Made by a program: the position numbers and the translations under genes | Notes under the pieces: generated by a model | What the model was told of the DNA's origin: nothing | Databases searched by the model: none | Seen by the model: only the letters and a program-made list of their open reading frames with translations | Assembly (NCBI GenBank): GCA_019233375.1 | Contig: JAFAMM010000266.1 | Location: 1-42,697 of the forward strand | Length of the DNA stretch: 42,697 nucleotides | Direction of reading: 5' to 3' | Source: Acidobacteriaceae bacterium | Lineage (GTDB): Bacteria > Acidobacteriota > Terriglobia > Bryobacterales > Bryobacteraceae | Shown here: piece after piece, positions 25,227 to 33,791 of the stretch | How the letters are laid out: each line of letters opens with the position of its first letter | How positions within the stretch are numbered: the stretch's first letter is position 1

Positions 25227-27329
25227 TCAACGCCCTTGCAGGTTGTGGATGAAGAAGTCCGTTGCGGAATCGAGAGCTGTGCCATCAAGGCGCTCCACTT
25301 GCTTCAAGCTTGCTTGCCGCGCGGCGTTGCCCAGCTCAGAAAACAGCTCAGAAATGTTGGCGGGATCGACTGCTTTATCCTCGGCGATCGCCACGATCAG
25401 AAGTTTTCCTCGCAGCTTCGAAGCCGCTTCGAGCGGGGACGACTCGTCATATTCTTCGGCGTGATTCTGCGCGAGTCCAATATAGCGTTCTGTATAAGCT
25501 GCGTTGTAAAGACGCCAATCCACGATGGGCGAGATGGCAACGCCGGCTTTGAAGTCCTCAGGATCTTCAAACAGCGCGTGCAGCGCGAGCTGCGCCCCAT
25601 ATTGCATGCCCGCGACACCAATTCTGGAAGAGTCTATATAGGGAAGACCGCGGAGATATTGAATGGCATCGCGCTGGTCAGATATTTCCTGAGCGCCCAA
25701 ACGGCAGTGAATCGGCTCTTCAAATAAGTGCCCGTGCCCCCCGGACCCCCTGTTATCGACCGCGAAGATGATAAACCCCTTGCGAGCCATGGCTTCCTGC
25801 CAAAGAAAGAGCGCGCCGCCCCAAGCGTTACGAACGGCCTGCTCATGCGGGCCGCCAGCCATCCAAAGAATCACCGGGTACGTTCGCGTGGCCGTGAAAT
25901 CAGGCGGCCTGATCATTTCGGCGTTTAGAGACACTCCATCATGTGCCTGGATATTGATGAAGTGGACAGGCGAGGGCGGCGCGGAATATGAGGCGCTCCC
26001 GCCGTCAAGAGACGAAATCACCTGGCCATCGGTACGAAACAGGCTTCGCGTGGGCGCGGACATCGCTGAGGAACAGATATCGGCAAAGGATTGGGCGTTG
26101 GGTGACAAACTGACGAGGTGCCAGCCATCGGGACCGGTAACGCGTACGGGTTCCGAACCAGTTAGAGAAGTGCGGTAGAGTTGCCGCTCTAACGGGCTGG
26201 CGCGAGTCGCCGTAAAATAAATCTCCGACGCTTTCTCGTCAACGCCGGTTAGCGATGATACCTCCCAACTTCCGTTTGTAAGCTGGCGTAGCAACTTACC
26301 TTGAACATCGTACAAATAAAGTTGCCGGTACCCACTGCGTTCGCTCGACCAAATGAAGCGCTCGGCATCTTTGAAGAAGTAAAGATCGTCGCTTACGTTG
26401 ATCCAATAATCGTCTCGTTCCTGAATGACCGTGTGCGATTCTACGGTGGTAGTGTCCGCGATAATGAGATCGAGCATCGTTTGCGACCGGTTCAGCCACT
26501 GCAGAGCCAGCCGCGAACTATCCGGCATCCAGTTCACTCGGACGATATAGCCCTCCCGTGTGACCGTATTGACGGTCGATACCGGCTGACCATCCAGATG
26601 GGCGATCAGAACTCGTACCACTGGAATCGGATCGCCGACCCTCGGATAGAATCCTGGGCGGCTGGCTGGCTGCTTGCTGTGATCTATTTCCAGCAATGCA
26701 ATGGCGGACGAATCTGGAGCCCACCAGTAAGCATGACGCAGTGAAAATGCCTCCTGATAGAGCCAGTCGGGCTCTCCCTCCAGGATCTTCGCCGATGGAT
26801 TCTTCGTGACGGCCTTTACGCCGCTTCCTTTGACGCTCGCGACCCAAAGGTTGTTATCGCGTACGAAACTGATCCACCGGCCATCGGGCGAGATCTGGCC
26901 GTCAAAGATGGCACGGCCTCCCGAAACCAGCGTTCTCACTGTGTGTTGCTTTAGATTCAGCCAGAGCAGCGTGGTGTTCGACGTGATCAAGAGGGCATCA
27001 CCGCGGGGAGCCCATTGATAGCTGCGGATCACCGGCAATACAGGGAGGCCGGGATGATCTGCAGGACTGCAGATCGATGCGAGAACATGTCGATGACCGC
27101 TCTTCACATCTGCTGACCACAATTTTGCGGCGCTTTCGCCAGGCCCGGATGTCTGCACCCAAGCGATCCGGCTCCCATCTGGGCTCCACGCGAAGTTGGA
27201 CGTGAAGTCCGGCTGGTCCATAACGGCCTGTTGCGCTGGTGCTTGTGCCACGTTATCCGCAGCTGCCAGACTGCGCAATAGCACTAAAGCCGACAGACCG
27301 AAAAGTGGTTTGAGGGATAACCGCCTCAT
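25227..27329 (-). CDS. S9-family (DPP IV-like) peptidase homologue, probably catalytically inactive
   Basis: A 700-aa exported protein: signal peptide, DPP-IV-type N-terminal beta-propeller (about 30-460), and a C-terminal alpha/beta-hydrolase domain (about 470-700) with WMAGGPHEQAV, FIIFAVDNRGSGG and the elbow region IDSSRIGVAGMQYGAQ. In active enzymes the elbow reads G-W-S-Y-G-G; here the serine position is Gln576 (codon CAA). The aspartate segment is kept (AIAEDKAVD), but the usual C-terminal HG histidine segment reads VERLDGTALDS with no histidine. Two of three triad residues are therefore missing, while the fold and frame are intact. It may be a pseudoenzyme that binds peptides. It lies 29 bases after the 1416-aa gene. 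Confidence 0.88.
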   Translation of the reverse strand: MRRLSLKPLFGLSALVLLRSLAAADNVAQAPAQQAVMDQPDFTSNFAWSPDGSRIAWVQTSGPGESAAKLWSADVKSGHRHVLASICSPADHPGLPVLPVIRSYQWAPRGDALLITSNTTLLWLNLKQHTVRTLVSGGRAIFDGQISPDGRWISFVRDNNLWVASVKGSGVKAVTKNPSAKILEGEPDWLYQEAFSLRHAYWWAPDSSAIALLEIDHSKQPASRPGFYPRVGDPIPVVRVLIAHLDGQPVSTVNTVTREGYIVRVNWMPDSSRLALQWLNRSQTMLDLIIADTTTVESHTVIQERDDYWINVSDDLYFFKDAERFIWSSERSGYRQLYLYDVQGKLLRQLTNGSWEVSSLTGVDEKASEIYFTATRASPLERQLYRTSLTGSEPVRVTGPDGWHLVSLSPNAQSFADICSSAMSAPTRSLFRTDGQVISSLDGGSASYSAPPSPVHFINIQAHDGVSLNAEMIRPPDFTATRTYPVILWMAGGPHEQAVRNAWGGALFLWQEAMARKGFIIFAVDNRGSGGHGHLFEEPIHCRLGAQEISDQRDAIQYLRGLPYIDSSRIGVAGMQYGAQLALHALFEDPEDFKAGVAISPIVDWRLYNAAYTERYIGLAQNHAEEYDESSPLEAASKLRGKLLIVAIAEDKAVDPANISELFSELGNAARQASLKQVERLDGTALDSATDFFIHNLQGR

Positions 27330-27358
27330 TCAGGCCCTTTCACATTTGAGGCTTGAGA

Positions 27359-30300
27359 TCAGGGCGTGAATGTCCACGTCAGGATCTCCTGGTTTGCCGT
27401 GGATGAGCCAGTGCCTCCTGTAAACCCGATGTAGGCTGTGTTGCCACCGACAATAGACGGTATGTTTACCGTCCACTGAGTCGTAAAGCTTAAGCTCTTC
27501 GCGGCATCGCTGATTGTCATTGATAAGGTCGTGCCATCGTAAGTCATCTGCACGCTAAGGACATCGCCGCTATGCAGACTCACGCCCGTGATCGTTGTGG
27601 CCGGCAAGGTTGGCATAGCTCCGTTCGTGTACAGGCCGGTGGAGTTCGATCCTTCGCCAGCGTTGCTATACAGGTCAAACTTTACAGCGACGCTATTTGG
27701 AATGCCGTTTTTGCCATTCGTCGTTGTGGGGCCGTATCCCAGTGCACCGCCCAAGGCACCCAGGGCAGTCGGCCCGTTTGATTGAATCGTGAAGGTAAAT
27801 CCGTCGGCGTTCGGCTTGGTTAATTGAAAAGTGAAATTGTTAGTAAAAGTCTGAATATTCACGGGTACGTCGAAAAATGCGCTACCTTTTTCCATGCTGC
27901 CGCCATTCGTCAATTGCAGGCGCGAGCCATCGAGCGCGGCACTTCCATTCAGAGTAACGGCAGTTGATGAACCGACAAAGCCGTTTGCGAAATTGACGCC
28001 CGTACTTCCCGTCTGAATCGAATACGCAGCGGAGACCACCGGGCTGTTCGCAAGGCCGCTGGCTGCCGCCATTGCTTTGATCGTGGTTGCCGAGTTAACG
28101 GCAATGGGCCCCGCATACACGGATGAAGAGGTAGTAGGAGTAGTTCCGTCCAGCGTGTAGTAAATGATGGCATTGGGAGTAGTATCTGAAATGGACACGG
28201 TTTGCGCTGAGGTGTAAGTGCCGGCTGCGGGCGAGAAGACGGGATTCGCCGTTTCCGGGGAGTTAACTGTCAACGTAACGGCTGCTGTCTGGGTCAAAGA
28301 TCCCGATGTCCCGATAATCGTGATTGGAACGGAGCCCGTTGCCACTGAACTTGTCACTGAGAACGTGGCGGTGCTGGTGGTTGAGGTACTTGTAGGGCTG
28401 AATGTAACGCTAATACCGCTGGGCAAGGTGGAGGTGGATAGCTGTACGGCCCCGGTGAATCCATACTGGGGTGTCACCTGCACGGTTGCTGTCGCGCTTG
28501 CGCCCTGCGTTATGCTTACGCTGGACGGCGAGGCTGAAAGCGTGAAATTCGGGGATGGTACGGTGTACGTTGCGCTGGCAACGGCACTGGGCGCGAAGTT
28601 AGTTGCCGTTGCAATCGCCTGGATGGTGGTGGTGCCCGACAGAGAGATGGGCCCAGTATATGGAAGAGACGAGCTACTGGGCGTGGTGCCATCCGTTGTG
28701 TAGAAGATTGAAGCTCCTGTTGTTGTGTCACTGATGGTTACGGACTGAGGCAGCATATACGTCCCAGCCGCGGGACTGAGAACCGGAGTATTCGCCTGAG
28801 GATTCGCCGTGGGGACGAAAGTCCACGTTTCTATCTTTTGGCTTGCCGTCTGAGATCCGGTTCCGCCCGTAAAGCCGACATACGCGACATTGCTGCCGAC
28901 CGCTGCCGGAATGTTAACGGTCCATTGCGTCGAGAAGGTGACGTTTTTCACACCATCCGTAATTGTCATCTTCAGGGTCGTGCCGTCATAGGTCATATGG
29001 ACCGACATCGTGTCGCCGCTATGCAGGTTGACTCCCGTGATGGTGGTCGCGGGAACAGTTGGCATCGCTCCGTTGGTGTACACGCCCGTCGAATTCGATC
29101 CCTCGCCTGCGTTATTGTACAAGTCAAATTTCACCGCAACGCTCTTCGGAATGCCGCCCGTCCCGCCTGCTGATGACGGTCCATACCCCAGACCGCCGCC
29201 CAGCCGGCCGAGAGCAGTGGGGCCGTTCCCTTGAATGGTGAATGTGAAACCGTCCGCGTTCGGATTGCTGATTTGAAAAGTGAAGTCGTTTGTGAACGTC
29301 TGAATGCCGACGGGAGTGTTATAGAAGGCGCTCCCCGCCTCGCTTTGTCCGCCGTTGGTGAGTTGCAGCCGCGAGTCGTCGAGTGTTGTACTTCCATTGA
29401 AGGTCATGCTCGAGGACGACGTGCTAAATCCGTTTGCGAAGTTGATGAAGTTGCCCGTAATTGTGTAAGTGCCGGTTATGACCGCGCTACTAATATCTCC
29501 GCTTTTCATGCCTATGGCGTTGATTGTTGTTGTGGAGCTAACTGTTATGGGTGCGGTATAGACCGTCGAAGATGCCGTGGGCGTGCTGCCGTCCAGAGTG
29601 TAATAGATGATGGCATTCGGGGTGGTATCGGAAATAGATACGGTTTGAGTGGCGGCGTAAGCTCCCGGAGCTGGAGAGAAGACCGGGGCGGCTACCTGAT
29701 CCAGCAACGTAAAGGTAGCGCTCGCGATAGAACTTTGCAAATAGCCGGTCGCGCTGGCGATTGCGTTTATGGTGGTAGTGGTGCTTACCGTAATCGGGCC
29801 AGAGTAGACTTGCGACGCTATATTAGGCGTGGACCCATCCGTTGTGTAAAAGATAACCGCCCCCGGTGTGGCATCGCTGATCGTCAGTGATGTCGATCCG
29901 AGAAATGAGGTGCCGGGAGGACTAATGACCGGAGCGGCAGCCTGCGGTGTCTGGCCGAGCAAGCCATACACGCTGAACTGCTTTTGCGCGCCCACGTATA
30001 CTTTCCCGTTGGCTACCACTGGAACGGTGAACTTAACTGCCGGGCCTGGATTATCGCGGCCCAAATTCTGATTACTCGAATACAACGTGGTGGCGACGTT
30101 TGTTGCATCGTGAGCCTGTAGTACGGCGGATCCATTTACGTTGTAGGCGTCGGTCTGAACCGTCCAAACGATGGCATTCGAGTTCGCCAGAGCAGAAACC
30201 ACCGGTGTCGAGCCTGGATAATTAGAGGTTTCCGACGAAACCGACGTCGGAGTTGTCGAAAGGAGACCACCATTAAATGAGAATGCCTTTAGGTGGTCGC

Positions 30301-31609
30301 CCCTTCCCCAGAAATAGACATTATTATTCCAATAGGCCGGCATGCTCCAGAGGCCTTTAATTTGGTTCGTGATTTCCTGTACAACATTGTCAGACGTTGT
30401 GCTGTACCCGCCCATGTTGTCACGGTCAACCAAATAAATACTGCCTTGCTTTCCGGCTTGTACCAAAAGATGGGTATGGCCGCCGGAGGTTTGGTCGGGG
30501 AGCAGCAGCACACCCCCGGAAGCCACGTCTAAGTCAGCACCCTGAAGGCTGAATTGGTTGTAAGGGGTGAAGGAATCTTCGATGACGGGTACTCCGTTGG
30601 TTAAATCAAGCCGGAGATGATCATCACCGAAGCTCATGCTGTTCGTGTACGGGGCCGATGCGCTGTATGACCCGTTGCCGGTGGCCACGAACATACGGCC
30701 GAACGGCGAATTGACCGGGTCAATGACGTCTGCGGCCAGGCCCGAGCCGGCCATCCAGATACCCGATCCAGTACCATTCGGAGTAGTGCAGTACACGCCC
30801 GTTTGCTGCAGAGTCTGGGCATTGTATGCCAGAATCCAACCGTGCCAAGGTCCGTTATCACCATGCGACCCGAAAGCGGCGTAAACAATCCCGTTTTGTA
30901 GGAGAAGACCGGCCCGGTTATTTGCCCACTTAGGGTCAAAGTGCAGCATTCCCCCGGAGCTTCCATTGCCGGTTCCGGGCACCGCTGCCGATATAACCAC
31001 CGGCCCTCCAAACTTTTCCGCCCCGGTGGTGATGTCTAACGCATGAAGGCGCTGAACGGCATTCCCCGCCTCTTTTGTCTGCCCGATCAGGTACATTGTG
31101 CCCGAAACGGGGTCGATCACAGGGGTTGAAGTAATGCCTATTTCCGGAACGAGGTCGGCGCTGCTTACGTCCGAGCTGGGCTCGGTGGTGGCCCCGGCAG
31201 CGGCACCGTGAGCGCTGTCGAGCAACGTAATGTGCCAGAGTGGCGTGGCATTGGTTCCGCCATTGTTGTCGGCGTCGAAAGCGTAAACGCTATCGTGCTC
31301 GGTTGCGATGAAAACGACATTGTGTGTTCCATTTCCCGGGATTGTCAGATTCGGGATGTAGAGTGGCTGCGCATAAATGTAGCCATCCACCAACGTTGTG
31401 AACAATTTTCCGAATGTCGCGGTATTGATATTAGACGGTGTTAGCGTGCTCTCGTTTAAGTTCGCGCCACTTCGGTAGTTGTCGTAATGCTGCGTCACTA
31501 CGCTTACCTGGGCAAATAGGCCCAGAGACGGGAGTAATAGTGCGGCAATCAACCGCGAGACGCTATAAACTAATTTATCGGGATATCCAGAGAAATATTT
31601 GCACATCAT
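27359..31609 (-). CDS. Secreted mosaic protein: beta-propeller, chitobiase-C repeats and two lectin-like domains
   Basis: A 1416-aa protein with an N-terminal signal (SRLIAALLLPSLGLFAQ). Order by approximate residue: PQQ-type beta-propeller 35-550; two chitobiase/beta-hexosaminidase C-terminal-type repeats 555-715 (marked by FYTTDGSTP and YYTLDGSTP); lectin-like beta-sandwich 716-930 (FANGF ... NADGFTFTIQ ... AVKFDLYNNAGEGSNSTG); third repeat 931-1015; an Ig-like domain 1016-1118 (FTLSASPSSVSITQGAS); fourth repeat 1119-1200; second lectin-like domain 1200-1416. No catalytic domain is visible. It probably binds carbohydrates outside the cell. ATG 31609 is followed by a second ATG, and either could be used. 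Its own promoter region carries an inverted repeat. Confidence 0.88.
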   Translation of the reverse strand: MMCKYFSGYPDKLVYSVSRLIAALLLPSLGLFAQVSVVTQHYDNYRSGANLNESTLTPSNINTATFGKLFTTLVDGYIYAQPLYIPNLTIPGNGTHNVVFIATEHDSVYAFDADNNGGTNATPLWHITLLDSAHGAAAGATTEPSSDVSSADLVPEIGITSTPVIDPVSGTMYLIGQTKEAGNAVQRLHALDITTGAEKFGGPVVISAAVPGTGNGSSGGMLHFDPKWANNRAGLLLQNGIVYAAFGSHGDNGPWHGWILAYNAQTLQQTGVYCTTPNGTGSGIWMAGSGLAADVIDPVNSPFGRMFVATGNGSYSASAPYTNSMSFGDDHLRLDLTNGVPVIEDSFTPYNQFSLQGADLDVASGGVLLLPDQTSGGHTHLLVQAGKQGSIYLVDRDNMGGYSTTSDNVVQEITNQIKGLWSMPAYWNNNVYFWGRGDHLKAFSFNGGLLSTTPTSVSSETSNYPGSTPVVSALANSNAIVWTVQTDAYNVNGSAVLQAHDATNVATTLYSSNQNLGRDNPGPAVKFTVPVVANGKVYVGAQKQFSVYGLLGQTPQAAAPVISPPGTSFLGSTSLTISDATPGAVIFYTTDGSTPNIASQVYSGPITVSTTTTINAIASATGYLQSSIASATFTLLDQVAAPVFSPAPGAYAATQTVSISDTTPNAIIYYTLDGSTPTASSTVYTAPITVSSTTTINAIGMKSGDISSAVITGTYTITGNFINFANGFSTSSSSMTFNGSTTLDDSRLQLTNGGQSEAGSAFYNTPVGIQTFTNDFTFQISNPNADGFTFTIQGNGPTALGRLGGGLGYGPSSAGGTGGIPKSVAVKFDLYNNAGEGSNSTGVYTNGAMPTVPATTITGVNLHSGDTMSVHMTYDGTTLKMTITDGVKNVTFSTQWTVNIPAAVGSNVAYVGFTGGTGSQTASQKIETWTFVPTANPQANTPVLSPAAGTYMLPQSVTISDTTTGASIFYTTDGTTPSSSSLPYTGPISLSGTTTIQAIATATNFAPSAVASATYTVPSPNFTLSASPSSVSITQGASATATVQVTPQYGFTGAVQLSTSTLPSGISVTFSPTSTSTTSTATFSVTSSVATGSVPITIIGTSGSLTQTAAVTLTVNSPETANPVFSPAAGTYTSAQTVSISDTTPNAIIYYTLDGTTPTTSSSVYAGPIAVNSATTIKAMAAASGLANSPVVSAAYSIQTGSTGVNFANGFVGSSTAVTLNGSAALDGSRLQLTNGGSMEKGSAFFDVPVNIQTFTNNFTFQLTKPNADGFTFTIQSNGPTALGALGGALGYGPTTTNGKNGIPNSVAVKFDLYSNAGEGSNSTGLYTNGAMPTLPATTITGVSLHSGDVLSVQMTYDGTTLSMTISDAAKSLSFTTQWTVNIPSIVGGNTAYIGFTGGTGSSTANQEILTWTFTP
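27362..28010 (-). repeat. Lectin-like domain copy 2 of an internal duplication
   Basis: Encodes the C-terminal lectin-like domain, closely matching the segment at about 28815-29455. Shared stretches include NADGFTFTIQ, NSTG.YTNGAMPT and TTITGV.LHSGD. The DNA is clearly related but diverged, so the duplication is not recent. Confidence 0.8.
28815..29455 (-). repeat. Lectin-like domain copy 1 of an internal duplication
   Basis: Counterpart of the 27362-28010 segment, in the same reading frame. Each copy is preceded by a chitobiase-C repeat, so the duplicated unit may be repeat plus lectin domain. Confidence 0.8.
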
Positions 31610-32418
31610 CGTCTACCGAGCTTGCCAATGCACACACAACTCACAGTCTTGTTTGATGGCTTTATAAGCCTGGACTTATAAGAGCCGTGCAACCTAAGCT
31701 TTAAATTCCTGTATTGTTGCACTCGCATGGCCACAATACACCTGGCGCTAGTACTCCTGGATTCAGTACTTACTAGGTGATACGGCCAATTCCCAAGAGG
31801 ATAATGACTTAAATGAAGCAACTTGCAGCTCGGTCCGCTGTCAGTTCGGCACCATGCGCGAAAATGCAGGGCGTGCTGCGCAGAACATTCGAGTGAACCG
31901 GCTCCGTCGTGTTCACCGCTGCAAGAGTTTGGATAACGGTAGGAACTGCAACGGGCGCGCGCCCCGAATATCCCATCCCGAGCGCAGCTCGACAGATTTT
32001 CGCTACGATCGCATGTTTAAGATAATCAACGGGCAAATACACATGCTTTTGCGGGGATGAGTCCAGTACTAGGGTTACTCGAACATGAATTGTCGTTCAT
32101 GAGTGCGGAAGTCACGGACCCGCGGAGCACTTGAGAGCAAAAGCGCCGTAATCTGCGGCGGCAGAATTGACCTGATCTTAGGATCTCCCGCGCCGGTTCC
32201 AAATCAGGGTTGATCCCCGAGATAGGGCGTGTTCACGCGTTCCGGGTCCACAGGCGGTTCGAGAAATTGCCTTCCATTGAGACCACCCGTTTCACGTGAT
32301 CTCGCTTTTATCGTGACGCGGCGTCAAGTTTCGCGGATGATGCCGGAATCGCCTCGTTTACATCGCCAGAGCATGTTCGGCAGGTCGAGCACGGCCGCCG
32401 TTCGGGCCGGATGCCCGG
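31610..32418. other. Gene-free region of about 800 bases
   Basis: Between the 1416-aa gene and the HEAT-repeat gene. It contains the promoter-region inverted repeat at 31662-31681. On the minus strand it has short stretches that look like eroded coding sequence (about 31809-32300) but no intact frame that I can assign. No tRNA-like structure was recognised. Confidence 0.5.
31662..31681 (-). promoter_or_regulatory. Inverted repeat in the promoter region of the 1416-aa gene
   Basis: TTATAAG-CCTGGA-CTTATAA, perfect 7-bp arms with a 6-base spacer, 53-72 bases upstream of the ATG. On the minus strand one arm reads as a TATAA-type -10 box, with TTGCAC as a poor -35 upstream. The geometry fits a repressor operator overlapping a promoter. 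Confidence 0.4.
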
Positions 32419-33333
32419 TCACTTTGGGCCGGTTTTGTGTCGCGTCGGCTTGTGCGTGCTCTTAACGGGCGCCTTCGCTTCGACGAGTTGCTTCGCCTGT
32501 ACATCCAGTAAATGCAGGATGGTGGCAGCCGCAGTTTGGCTGATTGCCGGTTTGCCCGAGGACATGGCGGGTTCGATGTCGTTTACGACACTTGGATCGC
32601 CTCTCTTGGCGAGAGCTACGAGTGCCGCGACCTGGACTACATCTTTATCGTTGAATGCCGACTGCACGAGTGCTTTCCCGATGCTTGGATCGCGGTCTGG
32701 GTCCTCTGCTAGCGCGCTTACGGCAAGTACATTGATGCTCGATTGCGCGGCACTGTTTTTTCTGAAATAGTTGTAAGCGCCGGTCCCCACGCCGCTGAAG
32801 GGAATAAAACCAATCGCCGTTTGCACCCCCATTGCTTCCATGGCTTTTCTGTCTTTAACACCGGCAAAGATGCTACCGCCGCTTTGACGCTTGCCTGTGA
32901 GGATCTGGTAGTAAATGTCGTATGCTTCGGGGTCGTTGAATTTTTTGAGGGCCGCCGCAATCACCAGTATCGTTTTGCCATCCGCACTGTTGATAAGATC
33001 TTTGATCTTTGGCAACGCTGACTTCGCATCCATATCGGCCAATGCAGTGATAGCAGCCCTGCGGACATCGGGGTCGGTATCCTGTAGGGCCCGATCTGCC
33101 ATCTCAGTCGCCTTGTTGTCACCTGGCATCAGACCTAGCGCCGATACGGCAAGACTCCTCTTGTCGGGCTTTGCATCGTGAACTCCGGCGTCGAGGATGG
33201 CCCACGCCTTATCGGCAGTAGTCTGCTCAGTTCCCAACAGTGCCGACCTGCTTAACAAAATGAGGCACATCGCCAGGATCCAATACGCGTGCTTAGTGCG
33301 GACGCCCTGGATGGATCTCGGTATCTTGGTCAT
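32419..33333 (-). CDS. Exported HEAT-repeat protein
   Basis: About 304 aa. I chose ATG 33333 over the TTG three codons upstream. A signal peptide or anchor (YWILAMCLILLSRSALLG) is followed by helical HEAT-type repeats (DPDVRRAAITALADMD, RDPSIGKALVQSAFNDKDVVQVAALVALAKRGDPSV). The middle holds a Gly-rich insert (IGFIPFSGVGTGAYNYF). The C-terminal tail is basic and Pro/Lys-rich. It is probably a scaffold for protein binding in the periplasm; there is no enzymatic motif. No operon partner is evident. Confidence 0.8.
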   Translation of the reverse strand: MTKIPRSIQGVRTKHAYWILAMCLILLSRSALLGTEQTTADKAWAILDAGVHDAKPDKRSLAVSALGLMPGDNKATEMADRALQDTDPDVRRAAITALADMDAKSALPKIKDLINSADGKTILVIAAALKKFNDPEAYDIYYQILTGKRQSGGSIFAGVKDRKAMEAMGVQTAIGFIPFSGVGTGAYNYFRKNSAAQSSINVLAVSALAEDPDRDPSIGKALVQSAFNDKDVVQVAALVALAKRGDPSVVNDIEPAMSSGKPAISQTAAATILHLLDVQAKQLVEAKAPVKSTHKPTRHKTGPK

Positions 33334-33540
33334 CGTCGTCAATTGAAGGGTAACTCAATGGGAGCACGTTGGACTCCGCGAGATCTCGGGTTGAGAGTGA
33401 TACAGAATACGTGATTGCTTCCAATTAGAGACGATCACAAAGTACCGCTAAGGCCGAATGATAGGAGCGCGAAATGCTTTCCCGAAGGCGGTGTCACGCC
33501 CATAACAGCAAGCGCGCCGTAGAACTGTGCGATCCGTCTG

Positions 33541-33571
33541 CCTCCCCGTGCGGGAGGTCGCACCTCGGTGC
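33541..33571. promoter_or_regulatory. Two adjacent GC-rich hairpins
   Basis: CCTCCC-CGTGC-GGGAGG (33541-33557) and GCACC-TC-GGTGC (33560-33571) are perfect inverted repeats separated by two bases. They could be a structured RNA element, a divergent-gene insulator or a protein-binding site. No T-run follows. Confidence 0.35.
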
Positions 33572-33687
33572 GCGTAACAGGACGCGCGGCTCAGATCAGA
33601 CATTGAGCTGGGAAGAACGGAATGTGTTTCGGTAGGGTGGGTGATTGGCCCGTCTCTTGAAACCCATGCCAAAAACAGGGACCTTCG

Positions 33688-33714
33688 TTGACAGGGGGGC
33701 GGTAACCCTAAGAT
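33688..33714 (+). promoter_or_regulatory. Possible promoter of the TonB-receptor gene
   Basis: A perfect -35 TTGACA (33688-33693) is followed after 15 bases by TAAGAT (33709-33714, 4 of 6). The short spacing makes this moderate evidence. It lies about 75 bases before the start codon. Confidence 0.4.
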
Positions 33715-33791
33715 ACTGGACCAAACATCGCGAGCAACTCTTAGAGTCCTAGTTTGACCCTCTCGTTGGTGGACGTGGAAGGGATACGCAC

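Larger units (their letters stand above)
33343..33791. other. Intergenic region before the TonB-receptor gene
   Basis: About 450 bases without a convincing ORF. It contains two adjacent GC-rich hairpins (33541-33571) and a TTGACA promoter element (33688), listed separately. No RNA gene is recognised. Confidence 0.5.

Noticed and set aside
24948-25727. 259-aa plus-strand ORF bridging the Gfo/Idh/MocA and S9 genes
   Set aside because: Antisense to the ends of two well-supported genes; no motif.
28218-28703. 161-aa plus-strand ORF with a regular valine-rich sequence
   Set aside because: Antisense of the Ser/Thr-rich Ig-like domain of the 1416-aa gene; the regularity is a codon-composition effect.
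27359-29700. Repeated DNA considered as a possible CRISPR or tandem satellite
   Set aside because: The repeats are in-frame protein-domain repeats with divergent sequence and no spacer structure.
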